From Branchiostoma lanceolatum (lineage: Eukaryota > Chordata > Leptocardii > Amphioxiformes > Branchiostomatidae), in the NCBI RefSeq assembly GCF_035083965.1, contig NC_089730.1, positions 21,530,027 through 21,594,026 of the forward strand: 64,000 nt of DNA, read 5' to 3'. Within the stretch, counting starts at the first letter, position 1. Each line of letters starts with the position of its first letter. The notes beneath the pieces are model-generated. The model did not search any database, had not been told where the DNA came from, and worked only from the letters and a program-made list of their open reading frames with translations. This document shows, piece after piece, positions 19,968 through 31,566 of this stretch. A program made the position numbers and the translations under genes.

Positions 19968-21900
19968 TCATTTGTAAGGTTTTTCATCTGTATGTTCTCT
20001 CATCATATGTCTGGATAGGGAGGTCCCGTAAGCCGTCCTGTATCCGCACTCATCACAGATGTAGGGTTTTTCGCCTGTGTGCTCAGTCATGTGTCGGTTC
20101 AAATTGCCTTTCTGTGCAGCAGAATAGTCGCACTGGTCACACTTGTAAGGTCTTTCACCTGTATGTTTTCTCATATGCACAGATAGGCTAGACTTGGTAG
20201 CCGACCTGAATCCGCACTCTCCGCACATGTAGGGGTTTTCTCCAGTGTGTTTAGTCATGTGATGATCTAAAGTATTCTTGTATGCAGCAGAATAGTCGCA
20301 CTGGTCACATTTGTACGGTCTCTCACCTGTATGTGTTCTCATATGTTCGGTTAGGTGAGACCTGTTGGTCGCTCTGTATCCGCACTCCCCGCACATGTAG
20401 GGTTTGTCTCCTGTGTGTTTAGTCATGTGTTGATTTAAAGTACCTTTCTGTGCAGCAGAATAGTCGCACTGGTCGCATTTGTAGGGTTTCTCACCTGTAT
20501 GTGTTCTCATATGTACAGAAAGGCTAGACCTGGCAGCCGTCCTGAATCCGCACTCCCCACACATGTAGGGTTTTTCGCCTGTGTGCTCAGTCATGTGCCG
20601 GTCCAAATTGCCTTTCTGTGCAGCAGAATAGTTGCACTGGTCACACTTGTAGGGTCTTTCACCTGTATGTTTTCTCATATGCACGGTTAGGTCAGACCTG
20701 TAGGCCGTCCTGAATCCACACTCCTCACACATGTAGGGTTTCTCTCCTGTATGTTTTCTCATATGCACAGATAGACTTGACCTTGTAGCCGACCTGAACC
20801 CACACTCTCCACACATGTAGGGTTTGTCTCCAGTGTGTCGGCTTGCCATATGTTGGTCCGAAGAACTTTTCTTTGCAGCGGCATAGTTAGGTTTTTCACC
20901 AGTATGTGTAAACAGGTGTTTGTTTAAATACCTGTTATCTGTAGCAGAATAGTCGCACCAGTCACATTTGTAGGGTTTCTCACCGGTATGTTTTCTCATA
21001 TGTGTGGGTAGGCCAGACCGGTCAGCTGTCCTGTATCCACACTCCCCACACATGTAGGGTTTGTCTCCGGTGTGCTTCGCCATGTGTCGGTCCAAGTTGC
21101 ATTTCTTTGCAGTAGAATAGTCGCACTGGTCACATTTGTAGGGTTTCTCACCTGTATGTGTTCTCATATGTACAGAAAGGCTAGACCTGGCAGCCGTCCT
21201 GAATCCGCACTCCCCACACATGTATGGTTTCTCACCTGTATGTCTTCTCATATGTTCGGTTAGACCTGTCGGCCGTTCTGAATCCGCACTCTCCACACAT
21301 GTAGGGTTTGTCACCAGTGTGTCGGCTTGTCATATGTTGGTCCAAAGTACATTTTCTTGCAGCAGAATAATTGCACTTGTCACACTTGAAGGGTTTTTCA
21401 CCAGTGTGTGTAAACATGTGTTTGTTTAAATTCCTCTTATGTGCAGCAGAATAGTCACACTGGTCACATTTGTAGGGTTTTTCACGTGCATGTTTAGCCA
21501 TGTGTCGGTCTAAAGTACCTTTCTGTGCAGCAGAATAGTCGCACTGGTCACATTTGTACGGTCTCTCACCAGTATGCTTTCTCATGTGCACAGCAAGTCC
21601 GGATCTATTAGGTGCCCTGTATCCGCACTCACCACATACATGTAGGTTGGATGTTTTTACAGCATCTTGTGCTTTGGGCGAGGCCTTCTGTTCTGTTTTG
21701 ACCTGTGCCAGTTGACATGATGAGGGTTCCATGTCGGGCGCGGCGGATTTGACGATGTCGGTGTCCTCGAGTAGCGTCTCCTTTCTCTTGTCGTTCTGTC
21801 TTCCCGTTTCTGCTGCCGGGTACTCGCTGTTTACAGTCTCGTTCCCAGGGTGTCCAGCAGACGTCTCGTCAGCAGAAAGCCCGAAGCTTGGTCCGTCCAT
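19968..21900 (-). pseudogene. ZF2: C2H2 zinc-finger gene with a 5-bp deletion
   Basis: Two overlapping minus-strand frames (21232-21900 and 19968-21314) together match one ZF gene of about 19 fingers plus one decayed finger. Near 21263, paralogs read GGTTAGGTTAGACC and this copy reads GGTTAGACC. One GGTTA is lost and the frame changes in finger 5. The tail with VKTE and the acceptor before the ATG are intact, so a protein of 4-5 fingers (222 residues) could still be made. The decayed finger (NYAAAKKSSSDQHMASRH) lacks its Cys pair and is shared with ZF7. The finger order looks like a ZF10-type gene with a ZF7-type block inside. Confidence 0.8.
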
Positions 21901-22573
21901 TTCTGATGCCTAAAGGAACACATACAACGTAGAAAGACGAGTGTGACAGGCCGTTCAATGTAATATAACCAGCTGCTGCCGCGAAATGTGCCTGGTGTGT
22001 TACGCGACAAGCCTAGGGTATAAAAATAGAATAAAGAAGATCGACATTTTGATATGTTCTATTACATACACCTTTTACAATGCTACGTACTGCTTTTCAC
22101 ACAGCACAACAGAAAATCGAGGTGTTTATAGTACATTGACAGGCGTTATGACACCATAAACACCTTGGGGCGGGTCATTAACCGTTAATTATTATTTACC
22201 TGGCCCTGGGCCACGATTATTTGTGAATAGTGTATACAAAATTGTTCTTACCTACCTTGACAAGAGAGTCAAGATACATGTATTACATGCTTTTGTTAGG
22301 GTAAAAAAGTAATATGTTCAAGAGTCCAGCTAACAGAAATCTTATCCGCGAGGATCAGATGTGACATTACAGCGGATCTTGTAGTGATGTGAAACATTTC
22401 ACAAATATGTATACATGTATACATGTATACATGCACTAGTCCCATTGTGCCCCCCTCCCCCATGTATAGCTTATAAATACCAAGCATGGCTTTTCTCGAA
22501 ATACACACCCGAGTTCAATTATCTGTTGCAGTAGAGCAACACAGCGGGTTTTGGTGGTGAAAAAAGATCTTAC

Positions 22574-22699
22574 CTGTCAGTCAAAACCGTTTATAGTCGA
22601 TTTAGGGCCGAAGTAAGTTGAAAATCGCCTCGGAATGGAGAGAAATGACACCGCTCGCACGGCTCAAAATGGCGGACTAGCGAGGTCAAACAAAGGTCA
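22574..22699 (-). promoter_or_regulatory. ZF2 5' exon and promoter (YY1 + DR5)
   Basis: Donor CTGACAG|GTAAG at 22574/22573, YY1-type AAAATGGCGG at 22666-22675, DR5 at 22683-22699. Confidence 0.65.
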
Positions 22700-23328
22700 A
22701 AGTTGATGAACCTGATTACCCAGATCTCACCTTTAGTTACAGTGGGACTCTTCTACTAGATCGATGTAATTAATGTTTACTATGGATTTATCATATCTAT
22801 AAAGTGCATTTCACCATAGATAAGAGATATTCTTATCCATCAAAACGTCTCGCAATGGGAGAAGAAACATCTTTGTACAAAGGTAGCTGGAAACGGTTTT
22901 CAGAAACTTCATTTCGATAGACCTCACAGCGCAATGTTCTATCTATCGTGCCTGCGGTTGTTATAAATCAATACAGACTCGCATGACATACATTTGTCCT
23001 TAATTTTCTTTTCTTCAGCATATCACAAAAAAACGTACACACACAGTAAGTTGACCACACTAGTGTAGTAACCTTCGGGCCTTATTCATTCTAGATGAGC
23101 TCACTGCAAAACTTTCCTGTGTTAATGTTTTTGTCCTTTCTTTTCGTTTAATCCTATTTTATAAATCCACTGTCACATACAAATCTTGTTAAGTTATGAA
23201 CGCTTATTAACTGAATATGATATATATGTTTACCAATATACCAATTTCTTGCGTTTTTATAAGAGTTTATGCTATCAAAAATCCTCAAAATCACGATATA
23301 AACGGGGTTTGCTATTTTAGTAACGTTA

Positions 23329-23560
23329 AGCCACACCAATTCAATTTCTTGATTAAGTGATTTTTTTAAAGTTTAAGCCTAAACAAAATCATAAAACAGA
23401 AGGCTGGGGTGAAAACTTAATTGTACCTGACCCTGTTCACACCCTAAAACTGTGTGCACCAAAGTACAGACTTTCCTCTGAGATTCTGTTTTCATGTTGA
23501 TTTTGGAATTAAGCAGTTTTTAAAAAAATCCTTTAACCAAGAAATTAAATTGGTGTAGCC
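23329..23560. mobile_element. MITE with long TIRs, copy in ZF2/ZF3 spacer
   Basis: The left end GCCACACCAATTCAATTTCT and the right end AAATTAAATTGGTGTAGC are inverted repeats. The interior matches the copy at 39254-39481. Confidence 0.75.
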
Positions 23561-23886
23561 TTACCATACATTTTAAAAGAGAAAATACATGTGCATATGA
23601 AAATGAGTAGGTCATGTGATTGTTAATGGCATTGATCACTCTTCACTCAGGAAAAGCATCGCACACAGACAAAAAAAAAAGAAAACACACGCGTAAACAA
23701 AAAAATTACTGTCCTGAATCCGCACTCCCTACCCATGTAGGGTTTGTCACCAGTGGGCCGTCTTGCCAATGTTGGTCTAAAATACCTTTCCTTGCAGCAG
23801 GATCGTTGCACTGGTCACACTTGTAGGGTTTTTTACCAGTGTGTCGTCTAATAGACCAATAAACCTATGTTGGTCTTAAATACCTT

Positions 23887-25335
23887 TCATTGTTGTACAA
23901 TAGTCTCACTTGTCACAGTGTGTCTCAAGATGTGTTTGTCTAAAGTCCTCCTGTGTGCTGTAGAAAAGTCACACTGGTCACACTTGTAGGGTTTCTCACC
24001 AGTGTGTCTAAACATGTGCTCATCTAAAGACCTCTTGTCCGCTGTCGAATAGTCACACTGGTCACAATTATAGGGTTTTGCATCAGTGTGTTTAAACATG
24101 TGTTGATCTAAAGACGTCTTGTGTGCTGTAGTATAGTCACACAGGCCACATTTAAAGAGGTTTTTACCCGTATGTATTCTCATATGTATGGATAGGTTAT
24201 ACCTCCTAGCCGTCCTAAATCCACACTCTCCACACATAAAGGGTTTGTCACCACTGTGTGTAGCCATGTGTCGGTCCAAAGTAGCCTTCTGTGCAGCGGA
24301 ATAGTCGCAATGATTACACTTGAAGGGTTTTTCACCAGTGTGTTTCACCAAGTGCCGGGCTAAAGTACACTTATGTGTAGCAGAATAGTCACACTGGTCA
24401 CATTTGTAGGGTTTCTCACCGGTATGTGTTCTCATATGTCCGTACAGGTGACACCTCTGAGCAGTCCTGTACCCACACTCCCCGCACATATAGAGTTTTT
24501 CACCAGTGTGTTTAGCCGTGTGTCGGTCTAAAGAATGTTTCCGTGCAGCAGAATAGCCGCACTGGTCGCACCTGTACGGTCTCTCACCTGTATGTTTTCT
24601 CATATGTTCGGTTAGATTAGACCTGTAGGCCGTCCTGTACCCGCATTCCCCACACGTGTAGGGTTTGTCTCCAGTGTGTTTAGCCATGTGTTGGTCCAAA
24701 GTACCTTTCTGTGCAGCAGAATAGTTACACTGGTCACATTTGTACGGTCTCTCACCAGTATGTTTTCTCATATGTTCGGTTAGGTGAGACCTGCGGACCG
24801 TTCCGTATCCACACTCTTTGCACATGTAGGGTTTGTCTCCAGTGTGTTTAAACATGTGTTTGTCTAAATTCCTCTTATGTGCAGCAGAATAGTGGCACTG
24901 GTCACACTTGAAGGGTTTGTCTCCAATGTGTTTAGCCATGTGTCGGTCTAAAGATGACTTACATACAGCAGAATAGTCACACAGGTCACATTTGTATGGT
25001 TTCTCACCAGTATGCTTTCTCATGTGCACAGCAAGTTTAGATATACTAGGTGCCCTGTACCCGCATTCATCACATACATGTAGGTTGAGTGTTTTTAGAG
25101 CATCTTGTGATTTGGGCGAGGCCTGTTCTGTTTTGACCTGTGCCAGTTGACATGATGAGGGTTCCATGTCGGGTGCAGCGGATTTGACGATGTCGGTGTC
25201 CTCGAGTAGCGTTTCCTTTCTCTTGTCGTTCTGTCTTCCCGTTTCTGCTACCGGGTACTCGCTGCTTACAGTCTCGTTCCCAGGGTGTCCAGCAGACGTT
25301 TCTTCAGCAGAAAGCCCGTAGCTTGGTCCGTCCAT
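23887..25335 (-). CDS. ZF3: C2H2 zinc-finger protein, 14 fingers
   Basis: 482 residues. The tail (residues 1-80, MDGPSYGLSAEETSAG) carries VKTE. Fourteen intact fingers follow. The later ones differ from the alternating pattern (FKCNHCDYSAAQKATL, FMCGECGFRTARRYNL, FKCGLCDYTTAHKTSL) and are shared only with ZF8. The frame ends after HILRHTVTSETIVQQ. Beyond it lie out-of-frame finger remnants, so the present end arose by truncation. Splice acceptor TTTCCTGTAG precedes the ATG, and the promoter is at 25945. Likely a nuclear DNA-binding protein of unknown target. Confidence 0.9.
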   Translation of the reverse strand: MDGPSYGLSAEETSAGHPGNETVSSEYPVAETGRQNDKRKETLLEDTDIVKSAAPDMEPSSCQLAQVKTEQASPKSQDALKTLNLHVCDECGYRAPSISKLAVHMRKHTGEKPYKCDLCDYSAVCKSSLDRHMAKHIGDKPFKCDQCHYSAAHKRNLDKHMFKHTGDKPYMCKECGYGTVRRSHLTEHMRKHTGERPYKCDQCNYSAAQKGTLDQHMAKHTGDKPYTCGECGYRTAYRSNLTEHMRKHTGERPYRCDQCGYSAARKHSLDRHTAKHTGEKLYMCGECGYRTAQRCHLYGHMRTHTGEKPYKCDQCDYSATHKCTLARHLVKHTGEKPFKCNHCDYSAAQKATLDRHMATHSGDKPFMCGECGFRTARRYNLSIHMRIHTGKNLFKCGLCDYTTAHKTSLDQHMFKHTDAKPYNCDQCDYSTADKRSLDEHMFRHTGEKPYKCDQCDFSTAHRRTLDKHILRHTVTSETIVQQ

Positions 25336-26906
25336 TTCTGATGCCTACAGGAAAATATAAAACGTAAAAATACTAGACGTGACAGGCCGTTCAGTGTGAT
25401 ATAACCAGCTGCTGCCGCGCAATGTACCTGCGAAGCTGGTGTGTTACGCCACAGGCCTAGAGTGGTTATACGTGCTATACAGAATAAAGAAGATCGACAT
25501 TTTTATATGTTCTATTTACATACACTTTTTACAATGCTACTGCTATTCACACAGCACAACAGAACATCATTTTGTTATCATAAGGATCTTTCAGATATCA
25601 TTTACCTGGACCAAGGAGGTCTGTGAATAGTGTGAACAAAATGTTTGTTGCTACCTGCCTTTACAAGTTATTGGTCTTATTGCATGCTATTGTAAGGAAA
25701 GAAAAAGTGATATGTTCAAGAGTCCAGCTGACAGAAATCTTTTCCTCGAGAATCAGATGTGACATCACAGCAGATCTCTGCCCAATGGAGAACATTTCAC
25801 AAATATTTATACATATACCAGAGTGCCCCCCTCCCCCAATTATAACACCTATTAGCATGACTTTTCTCGAAATACACACCCGAGTTCAATTATCTGTTGC
25901 AGTAGCGCAACACAGCGGGTTTTGGTGGTAAACAAAGATCTTACCTGTCCGTCAAAATCGTTTGTAGTCGATTTAGGGCCGAAGTAAGTTGAAAATCGCC
26001 TAGGAATGGAGAGAAATGACACCGCTCGCACGGCTCAAAATGGCGGACTAGCGCTAGGTACGCTAGGTCAAACAAAGGTCAAAGTTGATGAACCTGATTA
26101 CCCAGATCTCACCTTTAGTGACAGTGGGACTCGTCTACTACATCAATGTAATTAATGTTTACTCTGGATTGATCATATCAAGGACATTATATAGGATCAT
26201 ATCTGTAAAGTGCATTTCGCTATAGTTAAGAGATAATCTATACAACAAAACGTTTCGCAATGGGAGCAGAAACATCTTTGTACAAAGATAGCTGGAAACG
26301 GTTTTCAGAAACTTCATTTCGATAGACGTCACATCGCGATGTTCTATCTACCGAGCCTGCGGTTGTTATAAATTAATACAGACTCGCATGACATACATTC
26401 ATTTGTCTTCAATTGTCTTTTTCCAGAATATTATCAAAAAACGCACACACACCGTAAGTTAATAACACTAGTGTAGTAAACTTTGTGCCTTATTCATTCT
26501 AGATGAGCTTACTGCAAAGTTAACATGGAGTATCTAGGAAGTTCACTCTGTCACTTCGCAGGACTTGGTTTTTCATATTTTACTGCGTTAATGATTTTGT
26601 CCTTTCTGTTCGTTTAATCCTATTTTATACATCAGTTGTCACATAAAAATCTTGTTAAGTTATGGGCGCCTTTTACCTGAATATGAAATATATGTGTTCA
26701 CTGATATATCAATGTCTTGCGTTTTTATAAGAGTTTATGCTATCGAAAATCCTCAACATTGCGATATAAACAGGGTTTACTATGTAACCATACATTTCAA
26801 AAGAAAAACAAAATACATGTATATACGATAATAAGTCGGTCATGTGATTGTAACTGGCCTCGATTCCACTTGACTCAGTAAATCACGCGCAGACCATTAT
26901 CAGAGG
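25336..26906 (-). other. ZF3 intron, promoter and spacer
   Basis: It shows conserved unit sequence throughout, including TCAAGGACATTATATAGGAT (about 26177), which is also in the ZF4 spacer at about 28995. No other gene was seen. Confidence 0.6.
25945..26081 (-). promoter_or_regulatory. ZF3 5' exon and promoter (YY1 + DR5)
   Basis: Donor at 25945/25944, YY1-type AAAATGGCGG at 26037-26046, DR5 AGGTCAAACAAAGGTCA at 26065-26081. An 11-base CTAGGTACG-type insert separates them, as in ZF4 and ZF8. Confidence 0.65.
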
Positions 26907-28103
26907 TCATTTCTCAGGTTTTTCATCTGTATGCTTTCTCATCGTATGTCTGGATAGGGAAGCCCTGTAAACCGTCCTGTATCCACACTTCCCACACATG
27001 TATGGTTTTTCGCCTGTGTGCTCAGTCATGTGTTGGTCCAATTTGACTTTCTTTGCAGCAGAATAGTCGCACCGGTCGCACTTGTACGGTCTCTCACCTG
27101 TATGCTTTCTCATATGTACAATTAGGTCAGACTTGTAATTCGTCCTATAACCACACTCCCCACACATGTAGGGTTTGTCTCCAATGTGTTTAGCCGTGTG
27201 TCGGTCAAATGACAACTTACATACAGAAGAATAGTCGCACTGGTCACATTTGTATAGTTTCTGACCTGTGTGTTTTCTCATATGTTGGGTTAGATTAGAC
27301 CTGTAGGCCGTCCTGTACCCGCATTCCCCACACGTGTAGGGTTTGTCACCAGTGTGTTTAGCCATGTGTTGGTCCAAATTACCTTTCTGCGCAGCAGAAT
27401 AGTCGCACTGGTCGCATTTGTAAGGTTTCTCACCTGTATGTGTTCTCATATGTACAGATAGGTTAGACCTGTCAGCCGTCCTGAATCCGCACTCTCCGCA
27501 CATGTAGGGTTTGTCACCAGTGTGTCGTCTTACCATATGTTGGTCCAAAGTACGTTTTATTGCAGCAGAATAGTCGCACTCGTCACACTTGTAGGGTTTT
27601 TCACCTGCATGTTTAGCCATGTGTTGGTCTAAAGTGCCTTTCCTTGCAGCAGAATAGTCGCACTGATTACACTTGTACGGTCTCTCACCAGTATGCTTTC
27701 TCATGTGCACAGCAAGTTTAGATCTACTAGGTGCCCTGTACCCGCACTTACCACATACATGTAGGTTTGGTGTTTTAATAGCATCTTGTGCTTTGGCCGA
27801 GTCCTGTTCTGTTTTGACCTGTGTCAGTTGACATGATGAGGGTTCCATGTCGATGTCGGTGTCCTCGAGTAGCGTTTTCTTTCTCTTGTCCTTCTGTCCT
27901 GTTTGGGCCTCTGCAAGTTGACGTAATAATAATGAGGCTGGCGTTGCGAAGTTAAATGTGTTAGTGTCCTTGTGTTGCATTTCCTTTCTCTTGTCGTTCT
28001 GTCTTCCCGTTTCTACTGCCGGGTCCTCTCTGTTTACCGTCTCGTTCCCAGGGTGTCCAGCAGACGTTTCTTCAGCAGGAAGCCCGAAGCTTGGTCCGTC
28101 CAT
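26907..28103 (-). CDS. ZF4: C2H2 zinc-finger protein, 10 fingers, enlarged tail
   Basis: 398 residues with 10 fingers. The N-terminal tail is about 30 residues longer than in paralogs because a DKRKxTLLEDTD-like segment is present twice (NDKRKEMQHKDTN, then KDKRKKTLLEDTD). VKTE is kept, but KASP after it is reduced to DSAK. The last four fingers match ZF1 fingers 7-10 (VCKLSFDRH, NYKSDLIVH, AKKVKLDQH). The promoter is at 28771. Same presumed nuclear role as its neighbours. Confidence 0.9.
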   Translation of the reverse strand: MDGPSFGLPAEETSAGHPGNETVNREDPAVETGRQNDKRKEMQHKDTNTFNFATPASLLLRQLAEAQTGQKDKRKKTLLEDTDIDMEPSSCQLTQVKTEQDSAKAQDAIKTPNLHVCGKCGYRAPSRSKLAVHMRKHTGERPYKCNQCDYSAARKGTLDQHMAKHAGEKPYKCDECDYSAAIKRTLDQHMVRRHTGDKPYMCGECGFRTADRSNLSVHMRTHTGEKPYKCDQCDYSAAQKGNLDQHMAKHTGDKPYTCGECGYRTAYRSNLTQHMRKHTGQKLYKCDQCDYSSVCKLSFDRHTAKHIGDKPYMCGECGYRTNYKSDLIVHMRKHTGERPYKCDRCDYSAAKKVKLDQHMTEHTGEKPYMCGKCGYRTVYRASLSRHTMRKHTDEKPEK

Positions 28104-29964
28104 TTCTGATGCTTACAGGAAAAATATAAAACGTAGAAATACTAGGCGTGGCATGCCGTTCAATGTATCATAACCAGCTTCTGCCGAAGGAGGTTATACC
28201 TAGGGTGGTTATGCCGGCTATTCAGAAATGGAAGATGGACATTTTAATATGTTCTATTACATACACTTTTTAAAACTCACTCTGTATCTGTATCTGTGTA
28301 TAGCCGGTATAACCGCCCTTCGGCGTAACACACCAGCTATCATAGCTCTCTCCTATAGCTTTTACAACGCTGCTGCTGTGGTATCACAAGGATCTATTTG
28401 TTATTATTTACCTGGGCCAAGGTTATTTGTTAATATTTTAAACATTGTCGTTACCTGGCTTTACAAGATATTGATCTTATTTACATTCTATTGTAAGGGG
28501 GAAAAGTCATATTTTCAAAAAACCAGCTAGCAGAAATCTTATACGCGAGAATCAGATGTGACATTACAGCAGATCTTTGCCCAATGGACAACATTTCACA
28601 AATATGTATACATGTACTAGTACCATAGTGCCCCCTCCCCCATGTATAGCTTATAAATACCTATTAGCTCCTTGCTATTAGCATGGCTTTTCTCGTAGCA
28701 CACCCCCGTGTTCAATTATCTGTTGCAGTAGCGCAACACAGCGGGTTTTGGTGGTGAACAAAGACCTTACCTGTTAGTCAAAACCGTTTATAGTCGATTT
28801 AGGGCCGAAGCAAGTTGAAAATCGCCTAGGAATGGAGAGAAATGACACCGCTCGCACGGCTCAAAATGGCGGACTAGCGCTAGGTACGCTAGGTCAAACA
28901 AAGGTCAAAGTTGATGAACCTGATTACCCAGATCTCACCTTTAGTGACAGTGGGACTCGTCTACTAGATTAATGTAATTAATGTTTACTCTGGATTGATC
29001 ATATCAAGGACATTATATAGGATCATATCTGTAAAGTGCATTTCGCTATAGTTAAGAGATAATCTATACAACAAAACGTTTCGCAATGGGAGCAGAAACA
29101 TCTTTGTACAAAGATAGCTGGAAACGGTTTTCAGAAACTTCATTTCGATAGACGTCACATCGCGATGTTCTATCTACCGAGCCTGCGGTTGTTATAAATC
29201 AATACAGACTCGCATGGCATACATTTGTCTTTAATTCTAATTTTCCAAAAAAAACATTAAAAACCTCACACACACCGTAATTTGACAACACTAGTGTAGT
29301 AAACTTCGAGCCTTCTTCATTCCACATAAGCTCACTGCAAAGTTAACATGGAGTATCTAGGAAGTTCACTCTGTCACTTCGCAGGACTTGGTTTTTCATA
29401 TTTTCCTGTGTTAAAGTTGTTGTCCTTTGTATTCGTTTAATCCTATTTTATACACCCGCTGTCACATAAAAATCTTGTTAAGTTATTGGCGCTTTTTAAC
29501 TGAATATGATATATCTGTGTCAACAATATACCAATTTCTTGCGTTTTTATAAGGGTATATGCTATCAAAAATCCTCAAAACTACGGTATAAACAGGGTTT
29601 GCTACGTTAGCAACGATAAGTCACACCAATTGTATGGCCGTACCATACATTTTAAAAGAGAAAATACATGTACATGCGAAAATAAGCAGGTCATGTGATT
29701 GGTATTGGCCTTGATCACTTTTCACTCAGGGAAAGAATCATGCGCAGACAAAAATGAATAAAACAAACAAACAGACAGACACATGTAAACAGAACTATGT
29801 TGTATTCGCTCGGAGTGCCTCATCCAGACTGACTCCCCACGTCGCTAAGGGCTCTTTCCACAGGCGCGGCCTGTTACAGTGGTGGATATATACTACTCTG
29901 GCAGTAATCAGGTATCACTAGGTATTGCTGAAGAACTTTTAGTGCTTCTGACTATTTGCAGTGG
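28104..29964 (-). other. ZF4 intron, promoter and spacer
   Basis: Paralogous unit sequence throughout. Near 29622-29637 CACACCAATTGTATGGCC sits where ZF2/3 and ZF7/8 spacers carry a whole MITE. It looks like an excision or deletion scar. Confidence 0.6.
28771..28907 (-). promoter_or_regulatory. ZF4 5' exon and promoter (YY1 + DR5)
   Basis: Donor at 28771/28770, AAAATGGCGG at 28863-28872, DR5 at 28891-28907. Confidence 0.65.
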
Positions 29965-31566
29965 TCATTTGTTAGGTTTTTTAATCCTATGTTTGCTCAG
30001 CATATGTCTGGAAAGGTTAGACCTTTCAGTCGTGTTGTATCCACACTCTTTACACTTGTAGGGTTTTTCTCCAGTGTGCTTAGCCATGTGCCGGTCCAAG
30101 TTGCTTTTCTGTGCAGCAGAATAGTCGCACTTGTCGCACTTGTACGGTCTCTCACCTGTATGTTTTCTCATATGCACGGTTAGGTCAGACCTGTGCGCCG
30201 TCCTGAATCCACACTCCTCACACATGTAGGGTTTCTCTCCTTTGTGCTTAGTCAAGTGTCGGTCTAAAGACTTCTTGTGCGCAGCAGAATAGTCGCACTG
30301 GTCACATTTGTAGGGTTTCTCACCTGTATGTTTTTTCATATGTTCCGTAAGTTGATACTTTCTGCTCGTTCTGAATCCGCACTCTCCACACATGTAGGGT
30401 TTGTCTCCTGTGTGCGTAGACATGTGTCGGTCTAAAGAACTTTTCTGTGCAGCAGAATAGTCGCACTGGTCACACTTGTAGGGTTTCTCACCTGTATGTT
30501 TTCTCATATGTTCGGTAAGGTGAGACCTTTTGACCGTTCTGAATCCGCATTCTCCACACATGTAGGGTTTGTCCCCTGTGTGCTTAGCCATATGTTGGTC
30601 TAAAAGACGTTTCTGTGTAGCAGAATAGTCGCACTGGTCACATTTGTATGGTTTCTCACCTGTATGTTTTCTCATATGTTCGGTTAGGCGAGACCTTTTG
30701 GCCGTCCTGTACCCACACTCCCCACACATGCAGGGTTTGGCTCCAGTGTGTTTAGCCATGTGTTGGTTTAAAGTACCTTTCTTTGTAGCAGAATAGTCGC
30801 ACTGGTCACATTTATAGGATTTCACACCATAATGCTTTCTCATATGCTCAGATAGGTACAACCTGTTAGCCGTCCCGAATCCGCACTTCCCACACTTGTA
30901 GGGTTTGTCTCCGGTGTGCTTTGCCATATGTCGGTCTAAAGTGCCTTTCCTTGCAGCAGAATAGTCACACTTGTAGGGGTTTTCACCAGCGTGTTTAAAC
31001 ATGTGGACGTCAAAAGTATCCTCCCGTGCAGCAGAATAGTCGCACTGGTTACACTTGTACGATCTCTCACTAATATGCTTTTTCATATGCGCAGATAGGT
31101 TAGACCTGGTAGCCGTCCTGTATCCACACTCTCCACACATGTAGGGTTTGTCTTCAGTGTGTTTTGTCATATGTCGGTCTAAAGTACCTTTCCTTGCAGC
31201 AGAATAGTCGCACTGGTTACACTTGTACGGTCTCTCACCAGTATGCTTTCTCATGTGCACAGCAAGTCCAGATCTATTAGGTGCCCTGTACCCGCACTCA
31301 CCACATACATGTAGGTTGGGTGTTTTTAGAGCATCTTGTGATTTGGGCGAGGCCTGTTCTGTTTTGACCTGTGCCAGTTCACATGATGAGGGTTCCATGT
31401 CGGGCGCAGCGGATTTGACGATGTCGGTGTCCTCGAGTAGCGTTTCCTTTCTCTTGTCGTCCTGTCTTCCCGTTTCTGCGGCCAGATACTCACTGTTTAC
31501 AGTCTCGTTCCCAGGGTGTCCAGCAGACGTTTCTTCAGCAGAAAGCCCGTAGCTTGGTCCGTCCAT
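29965..31566 (-). CDS. ZF5: C2H2 zinc-finger protein, 15 fingers plus one decayed
   Basis: 533 residues. The tail (MDGPSYGLSAEETSAG, VKTE) is followed by 15 intact fingers. One extra finger near residue 200 reads YKCDYSAARKGTL: it has lost three residues including a Cys, so it cannot bind zinc in the normal way. The last finger (YKCKECGYNTTERSNL) differs from other units. The promoter at 32651 drives it across an intron of about 1.08 kb. The frame is intact. Confidence 0.9.
   Translation of the reverse strand: MDGPSYGLSAEETSAGHPGNETVNSEYLAAETGRQDDKRKETLLEDTDIVKSAAPDMEPSSCELAQVKTEQASPKSQDALKTPNLHVCGECGYRAPNRSGLAVHMRKHTGERPYKCNQCDYSAARKGTLDRHMTKHTEDKPYMCGECGYRTATRSNLSAHMKKHISERSYKCNQCDYSAAREDTFDVHMFKHAGENPYKCDYSAARKGTLDRHMAKHTGDKPYKCGKCGFGTANRLYLSEHMRKHYGVKSYKCDQCDYSATKKGTLNQHMAKHTGAKPCMCGECGYRTAKRSRLTEHMRKHTGEKPYKCDQCDYSATQKRLLDQHMAKHTGDKPYMCGECGFRTVKRSHLTEHMRKHTGEKPYKCDQCDYSAAQKSSLDRHMSTHTGDKPYMCGECGFRTSRKYQLTEHMKKHTGEKPYKCDQCDYSAAHKKSLDRHLTKHKGEKPYMCEECGFRTAHRSDLTVHMRKHTGERPYKCDKCDYSAAQKSNLDRHMAKHTGEKPYKCKECGYNTTERSNLSRHMLSKHRIKKPNK

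Larger units (their letters stand above)
21901..23886 (-). other. ZF2 intron, promoter, spacer, MITE and decayed ZF3 fingers
   Basis: The 5' exon/promoter is at 22574. The spacer contains the MITE at 23329-23560. At 23700-23886, downstream of the ZF3 stop, are two or three degenerate finger remnants (CATGTAGGG, CCTTTCCTTGCAGCAG), so ZF3 once had more fingers. Confidence 0.6.

Noticed and set aside
20499-21429. Plus-strand Cys/Val-rich frames across the ZF genes
   Set aside because: Reverse-strand shadows of the 84-base finger repeat, recurring in every ZF gene.
25623-25931. Repeated 70-100-codon frames in ZF introns (also 38097, 35292, 52378)
   Set aside because: They recur because the intron itself was duplicated. 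They differ in start and end among copies and have no domain.
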